From the NCBI GenBank assembly GCA_016735415.1, contig JAERRP010000763.1, forward strand, positions 1-10,331: a stretch of 10,331 bases of DNA. Direction: 5' to 3'. This DNA comes from Desulfobacterales bacterium. GTDB taxonomy: Bacteria; Desulfobacterota; Desulfobacteria; Desulfobacterales; UBA5852. Shown in pieces: positions 6,156 to 10,331 of this stretch. Position numbers and translations under genes: made by a program. The number at the start of each line of letters is the position of its first letter. Position 1 is the stretch's first letter. The notes beneath the pieces are model-generated. The model did no database searches, was not told where the DNA came from, and saw nothing but the letters and a program-made list of their open reading frames with translations.

Positions 6156-7850
6156 GTGACCCCACCCACCCGTTATGCTGACAAACCCTGGCTGGCCAGT
6201 TATGAAGAGGGCGTACCGGCGCAGGTCAATTACGAAGACGTCTGCCTGCCCGCTTTCCTGGACCGCTCCGCGACGGAATTTCCCGAAACCATGGCCCTGC
6301 TCTTTCAGGGTTATAAGGTGAACTATCGCCAACTCCAGGAAATGGTCGACCGTTTTGCCGCCTGCCTGCACGCTTTCGGAATCCGCAAGGGCGACAGTGT
6401 CGCTATCCTTCTGCCCAACCTGATTCCCTGCGTGGTGGCCTATTATGCGATCCTCAAGATCGGCGCCGTTGTGGTGATGAACAATCCCCTCTATTCGGAC
6501 CGCGAACTCGAACACCAGTTCAACGATTCCGGCGCCAAGCTGCTGGTCACCCTCGATCTGCTGGTCAAGCGAATGGTCGCCCTGCGCGCGCAAACCCGGA
6601 TCAAGACCATCATCTACACTTCCATCGGCGACTACCTGCCTTTTCCTAAAAATCTCCTGTTTCCACTGGTGGGCAAAAAGAAGGGGCTGGCCGCCGATGT
6701 GGCCCCGGCCGCCGATTTGTTAAAATGGAAGGACATGCTGGCCAAATACCCACCGCAGGCCCCGGCCGCGGACCTTTCTCTCGACGACATTGCCATGCTG
6801 CAGTATACCGGCGGCACCACCGGGGTTTCCAAGGGCGTGATGCTCTCCCACGGCAACCTCAGCAGGCAGGTGCAGCACATACGGGCCTGGTTTCCGAAAT
6901 TCAGGCTGGGAGAAGAGATCATGCTGGGGGCCCTGCCTTTTTTCCATGTGTTCGGCCTGTCGGTCGCCATGAATTTTGCCATCTACATGGGCTGGGGCGA
7001 TATCCTGGTGCCCAAACCCCATCCGGAACCCCTGCTGGAGACCATCGGCAAATTCCGTCCCACCTTTGCCCCCCTGGTGCCGACCATGTATATCGGCATG
7101 TTGGACCACCCTAAAATCAGCCAGACCGACCTGACCTGCATCAAGGGTTGTTTTTCCGGCAGCGCGCCTCTGCCCGTCGAGGTCATCCGGGATTTTGAAG
7201 CCAAAACCGGGTCGGTAATCGTCGAGGGTTTCGGGCTGACCGAGTCCACGCCCGTCACCCACATCAACCCCTTCGGCGGACAGCGCAAAGTCGGCAGCAT
7301 CGGCATCCCCATTCCCGACACGGAGGCCCGCATCGTCGACCTTAACGACCCCACCACAGAAATGCCGGTGGGTGAAACCGGCGAACTCGTGGTGCGGGGC
7401 CCGCAGGTCATGCAGGGCTACTGGCAGCGGCCGGAGGCCACGGCCGAAACCATCGTGGACGGCTGGCTGCTAACGGGTGATATCGCTATGATGGACGCGG
7501 AAGGCTATTTCTTCATCGTCGATCGCAAAAAGGACATGATCATCTCGGGCGGCTACAATGTTTATCCGCGCGATATCGAAGAAGTGCTGTTCGAGCACCC
7601 CAAGATCTCGGAAGCCACCGCCATCGGGGTTCCCCATCCCTCACGCGGTGAGCAGGTCAAGGTTTTCGTGGTGCTGAAAGCCGGTGAAACGGCGACAGCG
7701 GAGGAAATCATCGAATTCTGCAAGGGCAAGCTGGCAACTTATAAGCTGCCGACCGAGGTCGCATTTATGAACGAGTTGCCCAAAACCAACGTGGGTAAGG
7801 TCCTGAAGAAAGACCTGCGCTCCGAAGAACTGGCCAGGCGTGGCCAGTAA
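6156..7850 (+). CDS. fadD: Long-chain fatty-acid-CoA ligase (FadD/LcfA-like, AMP-forming)
   Basis: Activates free fatty acids to acyl-CoA with ATP, releasing AMP and PPi: the entry step to beta-oxidation. The 564-residue product has the full ANL-superfamily motif set in order: P-loop YTGGTTGVSKG (217-227), SGSAPLP (334-340), GFGLTES (358-364), TGD with D442, the hinge DRKKD (456-460), ISGGYNVYPRDIE (463-475), and the C-terminal catalytic lysine in NVGKVLKK (K548). The N-terminal region (SYEEGVP, then NPLYSDREL) follows long-chain ligases of the FadD/LcfA group. The GTG start at 6156 is set by AGGAGG (6145-6150) at 5-nt spacing. The gene runs divergently from the emo-etfBA operon and converges on the acyl-CoA dehydrogenase, with no co-transcribed partner. 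Chain-length preference is not readable; a medium-chain or aromatic acid substrate is possible. Confidence 0.9.
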   Translation: MTPPTRYADKPWLASYEEGVPAQVNYEDVCLPAFLDRSATEFPETMALLFQGYKVNYRQLQEMVDRFAACLHAFGIRKGDSVAILLPNLIPCVVAYYAILKIGAVVVMNNPLYSDRELEHQFNDSGAKLLVTLDLLVKRMVALRAQTRIKTIIYTSIGDYLPFPKNLLFPLVGKKKGLAADVAPAADLLKWKDMLAKYPPQAPAADLSLDDIAMLQYTGGTTGVSKGVMLSHGNLSRQVQHIRAWFPKFRLGEEIMLGALPFFHVFGLSVAMNFAIYMGWGDILVPKPHPEPLLETIGKFRPTFAPLVPTMYIGMLDHPKISQTDLTCIKGCFSGSAPLPVEVIRDFEAKTGSVIVEGFGLTESTPVTHINPFGGQRKVGSIGIPIPDTEARIVDLNDPTTEMPVGETGELVVRGPQVMQGYWQRPEATAETIVDGWLLTGDIAMMDAEGYFFIVDRKKDMIISGGYNVYPRDIEEVLFEHPKISEATAIGVPHPSRGEQVKVFVVLKAGETATAEEIIEFCKGKLATYKLPTEVAFMNELPKTNVGKVLKKDLRSEELARRGQ

Positions 7851-7858
7851 AGGGCCGC

Positions 7859-7951
7859 GATCGGGAAGTCCGCCCGGAGCCGGGTGGGCGCCCGATCCAT
7901 GAATTTCCCCCCCAAAAATGAAGGGGCCGCGGGGTTCCCCCCCGCGGCCTT
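7859..7951. terminator. Convergent terminator region between ligase and acyl-CoA dehydrogenase
   Basis: Two hairpins lie between the converging genes. The first pairs GATCGGG (7859-7865) with CCCGATC (7891-7897) and encloses an inner CGCCC/GGGCG pair. The second is a 10-bp perfect GC stem, GGCCGCGGGG (7925-7934) with CCCCGCGGCC (7940-7949). On the minus strand the second stem is followed after a few bases by five T residues (complement of 7914-7918), so it best serves the dehydrogenase transcript. Either strand could use the region. Confidence 0.65.
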
Positions 7952-7992
7952 ATCCTCCCATTGACTGACTTCGCGACTTTCCGAACGCGTCC

Positions 7993-9807
7993 TTATTTCG
8001 TTCCGAAAGCATCCTCAGATATCTCGACCACGGCACCGCTATTATTGAGGATGGCTTTCATCTTTCCCATGGTTATGGGAAGAATCGAGTTGATGAAATA
8101 CTCGGCCGACTTCAACTGGCCTTCGTAAAAAGCGACGTCTTTTTTCTTGGCTTTTTCGAGTTTGCGGGCGGCGATGCTGGCCCGCCACAGCAGCTGCCAG
8201 GCCATGACCACATCACCGCAGGCTTCCATGAACGGATGGGCGTGTGCAAAGGCATGCAGCACTTTTTCGGACATGGCCGTAGCACCCATGTGCATGGCCA
8301 CTTCGCCCAGCTTGTTGGCCACGGCCTCGGCGCTTTTGGCCAGATCGGCCGTGGCTTCGATCTCCTTGGCGGCGTTGATGGTCTTCTGGATTTCGCCGAA
8401 GAGATCCATGATCGCCCGGCCTTTGTTCAGGCCCAATTTGCGGCCCAGGAGATCCATGGCCTGAATGCCGTTGGTGCCTTCGTAAATCAGGGTAATGCGG
8501 CAATCGCGCAGCAGTTGTTCCTGGGGATACTCCTTGATGTAGCCGTATCCGCCGTAAACCTGCATGCCAACGCTGCAGACGTCGAAAGCCCTGTCCGTAA
8601 TGTAACCCTTGCAGATAGGGATCAAGACGTCGATGATGCCCTGCCATTTGGCTTTTTGGGCATCATCCCCGGCGATTCCCTTCTGGTCTTCGCAAAAACC
8701 GACGTAGTAGAGCAGGCTGCGCATGCCTTCGACATAAGCCTTCATCTGCAGCAGCATGCGGCGAACATCCGGGTGCTGGATGATCGGAACCGCCGGCGCT
8801 GATTTATCGAACATCTGGAGCAAATTTTTTCCCTGGACCCGCTCCCGGGCGTAGTTGAGGGCATTGATGTATGACGCGCTGGCGCAGCAGAATCCCTGCA
8901 TGCCCACCAGCAGACGGGCGGCGTTCATCATCAGGAACATCGCGCGCATGCCCTTGTTTTCCTCGCCCAGAAGCAACCCGCGGCAATTGCCCTTGGAGCC
9001 CATCGCCATGGAGCAGGTGGCGTTGCCGTGAATGCCCATCTTCTCTTCGATCCCGGTGCAGACGATGTCGTTGGACTCACCCAGACGGCCGTCCTCATCC
9101 ACCCAGATTTTCGGTACCAGGAAAAGCGAAATACCCTTGGTGCCCTCAGGGGCGCCTTCAATCCGGGCCAAAACCGGATGGATGATGTTTTCCACCAGAT
9201 CCTGATCCCCGCCGGAAATAAAGATTTTGTTCCCGGTGATTGAATAGGTCCCGTCCTCGTTCTTGACGGCGGAAGCGGTCAGGGCGCCCACGTCGGAGCC
9301 GGCCTCGGGTTCGGTAAGCAACATAGTGCCGCCCCACTCACCGGAATACATTTTCTTGAGAAACATCTTTTTCTGTTGATCGGTACCAAAGGCCTCCACC
9401 AGTTTGCCGGCCCCGTGGGTCAGACCGGGATACATCATCAGTGCAAAATTAGCGCCGTTGAAATAATCGCTGGCCGCCAGGGAGATCGTCAGCGGCATAC
9501 CCTGCCCGCCCCATTCGGGGTCTTCGGACAAGGCCACCCATTCACCCTCGACGAAAAGCGCATAGGCCCGTTTGAATTCTTCCGGTGTGGTTACGGTTCC
9601 GTTCTCCAGCTTGACACCCTGGGTATCGCCGATATTCTGGGTCGGCAGAATTTCCTTGACCGCCAGATTGCGTGCTTCGCCGATAATCAGGTCGATGGTT
9701 TTTTTATTGAATTCGGCAAACTTTTCATGGGCGCTGAGCTTCTCGACTTCGAGTTGCTCGTGGAGTACGAAATCGACATCCCTGCGGTCTGCAATATGCT
9801 GTGCCAT
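7993..9807 (-). CDS. Acyl-CoA dehydrogenase, long (about 600-residue) form of the DmdC-like group
   Basis: FAD enzyme that oxidises an acyl-CoA to the trans-2-enoyl-CoA and passes electrons to ETF. At 604 residues it is longer than classical 380-400-residue acyl-CoA dehydrogenases; the extra length is an N-terminal extension and a C-terminal domain (about 470-604) of the type fused in the DmdC/FadE5-like group. The FAD/substrate motif MLLTEPEAGSD is at 162-172 and ITGNKIFISGG at 190-200. The catalytic glutamate is very likely E443 in IYEGTNGIQAMDLLGRK. The ATG at 9807 has AGGAGG (complement of 9817-9822) at 9-nt spacing. It lies 41 bp downstream of the fadR-like gene on the same strand with no terminator between, so the two are probably co-transcribed. 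A straight- or long-chain fatty acyl-CoA substrate fits the neighbours; the DmdC substrate methylthiopropionyl-CoA is possible but has no support nearby. Confidence 0.9.
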   Translation of the reverse strand: MAQHIADRRDVDFVLHEQLEVEKLSAHEKFAEFNKKTIDLIIGEARNLAVKEILPTQNIGDTQGVKLENGTVTTPEEFKRAYALFVEGEWVALSEDPEWGGQGMPLTISLAASDYFNGANFALMMYPGLTHGAGKLVEAFGTDQQKKMFLKKMYSGEWGGTMLLTEPEAGSDVGALTASAVKNEDGTYSITGNKIFISGGDQDLVENIIHPVLARIEGAPEGTKGISLFLVPKIWVDEDGRLGESNDIVCTGIEEKMGIHGNATCSMAMGSKGNCRGLLLGEENKGMRAMFLMMNAARLLVGMQGFCCASASYINALNYARERVQGKNLLQMFDKSAPAVPIIQHPDVRRMLLQMKAYVEGMRSLLYYVGFCEDQKGIAGDDAQKAKWQGIIDVLIPICKGYITDRAFDVCSVGMQVYGGYGYIKEYPQEQLLRDCRITLIYEGTNGIQAMDLLGRKLGLNKGRAIMDLFGEIQKTINAAKEIEATADLAKSAEAVANKLGEVAMHMGATAMSEKVLHAFAHAHPFMEACGDVVMAWQLLWRASIAARKLEKAKKKDVAFYEGQLKSAEYFINSILPITMGKMKAILNNSGAVVEISEDAFGTK

Positions 9808-9848
9808 TTGTCCAATCCTCCTTTTTTCGATTGGCCGCTGCCGGCGCG

Positions 9849-10331
9849 TTACTCGTTGCGGGTCCCGATGCCCTGAATAAAAAGATCAACCAGCGGATCC
9901 CCCATGGAAGCCAGGTCGTATTCACCGTCGGAATGCAGCCAGGTGTTGATCACTTCATCCACCCCGCCGATGATGTAGCGTTTGACCAGGCCCACATAGA
10001 GATCCTTGCGGATAAGCCCCTCCTGCTGACCCTGCTCGACGATCTCCGCAATCAGATCCAGGTACATCTTGGACATATCCCGGATCTGGGCCTCGGCCTG
10101 GCGCCGGGTGCGATGGGTTTCCGCCTGGTATAAAATGGCCATGTAGCGATCTTTCTGGAACTCGTCCAGATGCCGCCGCACCAGGTTGCGCAGCTTGTCC
10201 ACGGCATTGGCCGCCCGGTTGACCTCTTCCCGGAACCGGCTGAATGCCTGACGGGTTTTAAAATTAAAGAAATGAACAAGGATATCGTCCTTGTTCTTGA
10301 AATAAAGATAGATCGTGCCATCGGCCACACC
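9849..10331 (-). CDS. fadR: TetR-family fatty-acid regulator, FadR (YsiA)-like (5' end outside window)
   Basis: Transcriptional repressor expected to leave its operator when it binds long-chain acyl-CoA. The window cuts the gene inside the DNA-binding helix-turn-helix. The visible part begins GVADGTIYLYFKNKDDIL, the second half of the TetR HTH, nearly identical to Bacillus FadR as I recall it. The C-terminal part also follows that protein: an EQGQQEGLI segment, then GGVDEVINTW and YDLASMGDPLVDLFIQGI at the end. About 160 codons are visible of an expected 190-200. The GTG at 10328 must not be taken as the start because it lies within the HTH. The gene precedes the acyl-CoA dehydrogenase, and a perfect FadR-type operator lies before the emo-etfBA operon. 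Its own promoter is beyond the window, so autoregulation cannot be assessed. Confidence 0.88.
   Translation of the reverse strand, partial: GVADGTIYLYFKNKDDILVHFFNFKTRQAFSRFREEVNRAANAVDKLRNLVRRHLDEFQKDRYMAILYQAETHRTRRQAEAQIRDMSKMYLDLIAEIVEQGQQEGLIRKDLYVGLVKRYIIGGVDEVINTWLHSDGEYDLASMGDPLVDLFIQGIGTRNE

Noticed and set aside
5933..6181. 82-codon frame upstream of and overlapping the acyl-CoA ligase
   Set aside because: It starts at GTG within a candidate promoter, has no Shine-Dalgarno or conserved features, and crosses several inverted repeats. A leader peptide is not excluded but not supported.
10328..10331. GTG at 10328-10326 as start of the TetR-family gene
   Set aside because: It falls inside the helix-turn-helix (the V of GVADGTIY), so the true start is outside the window.
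1..10331. CRISPR array, tRNA, rRNA, prophage or toxin-antitoxin genes
   Set aside because: I found no spaced direct repeats, tRNA cloverleaf or phage/defence protein motifs in the window.

Overview
The window looks like a chromosomal piece of a moderately GC-rich, fatty-acid-oxidising anaerobe, most likely a sulfate reducer or syntroph of the Desulfobacterota (Desulfosarcina-like). This rests on protein content: an etfBA pair joined to a membrane haem-b/Fe-S oxidoreductase of the ETF:menaquinone oxidoreductase (EMO, DUF224) type, an acyl-CoA ligase, an acyl-CoA dehydrogenase and a FadR-type regulator. The taxon is an inference; no rRNA or marker gene is present.

Layout. Positions 1-1071 (+ strand) hold the tail of a gene that may encode a substrate-binding protein, an intercistronic hairpin, a proW-type glycine betaine/proline permease and a strong terminator. 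Positions 1072-1630 have no gene; they hold a 156-bp imperfect palindrome and two minus-strand terminator-like hairpins. Positions 1631-5653 (- strand) are an operon transcribed emo-like, etfB, etfA, with a 123-bp imperfect palindrome between the first two genes. Positions 5654-6155 are a divergent control region. It carries a sigma70-like promoter for the emo-etfBA operon with a perfect 18-bp FadR-type operator at its -10 end, and a long structured leader ahead of the ligase. Positions 6156-7850 (+) encode a long-chain acyl-CoA ligase. It converges, across a GC-rich terminator region, on an acyl-CoA dehydrogenase (7993-9807, -), which lies behind a TetR-family regulator (9849 to the window edge, -).

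How they fit. The ligase activates fatty acids, the dehydrogenase starts beta-oxidation, EtfAB collects the electrons, and the EMO-like protein passes them to menaquinone. The regulator resembles Bacillus FadR closely, and the operator in front of the emo-etfBA operon has exactly the Bacillus FadR half-sites and spacing, so acyl-CoA-relieved repression of the electron-exit operon is the simplest model.

The most unusual point is an in-frame TAG at codon 631 of the EMO-like gene. The frame continues past it for 59 more conserved codons, and the TAG separates the cysteine ligands of the protein's only intact CCG (noncubane cluster) domain. No other gene in the window ends in TAG. Possible explanations are amber readthrough (including pyrrolysine), a split gene, a recent nonsense mutation or a sequence error.
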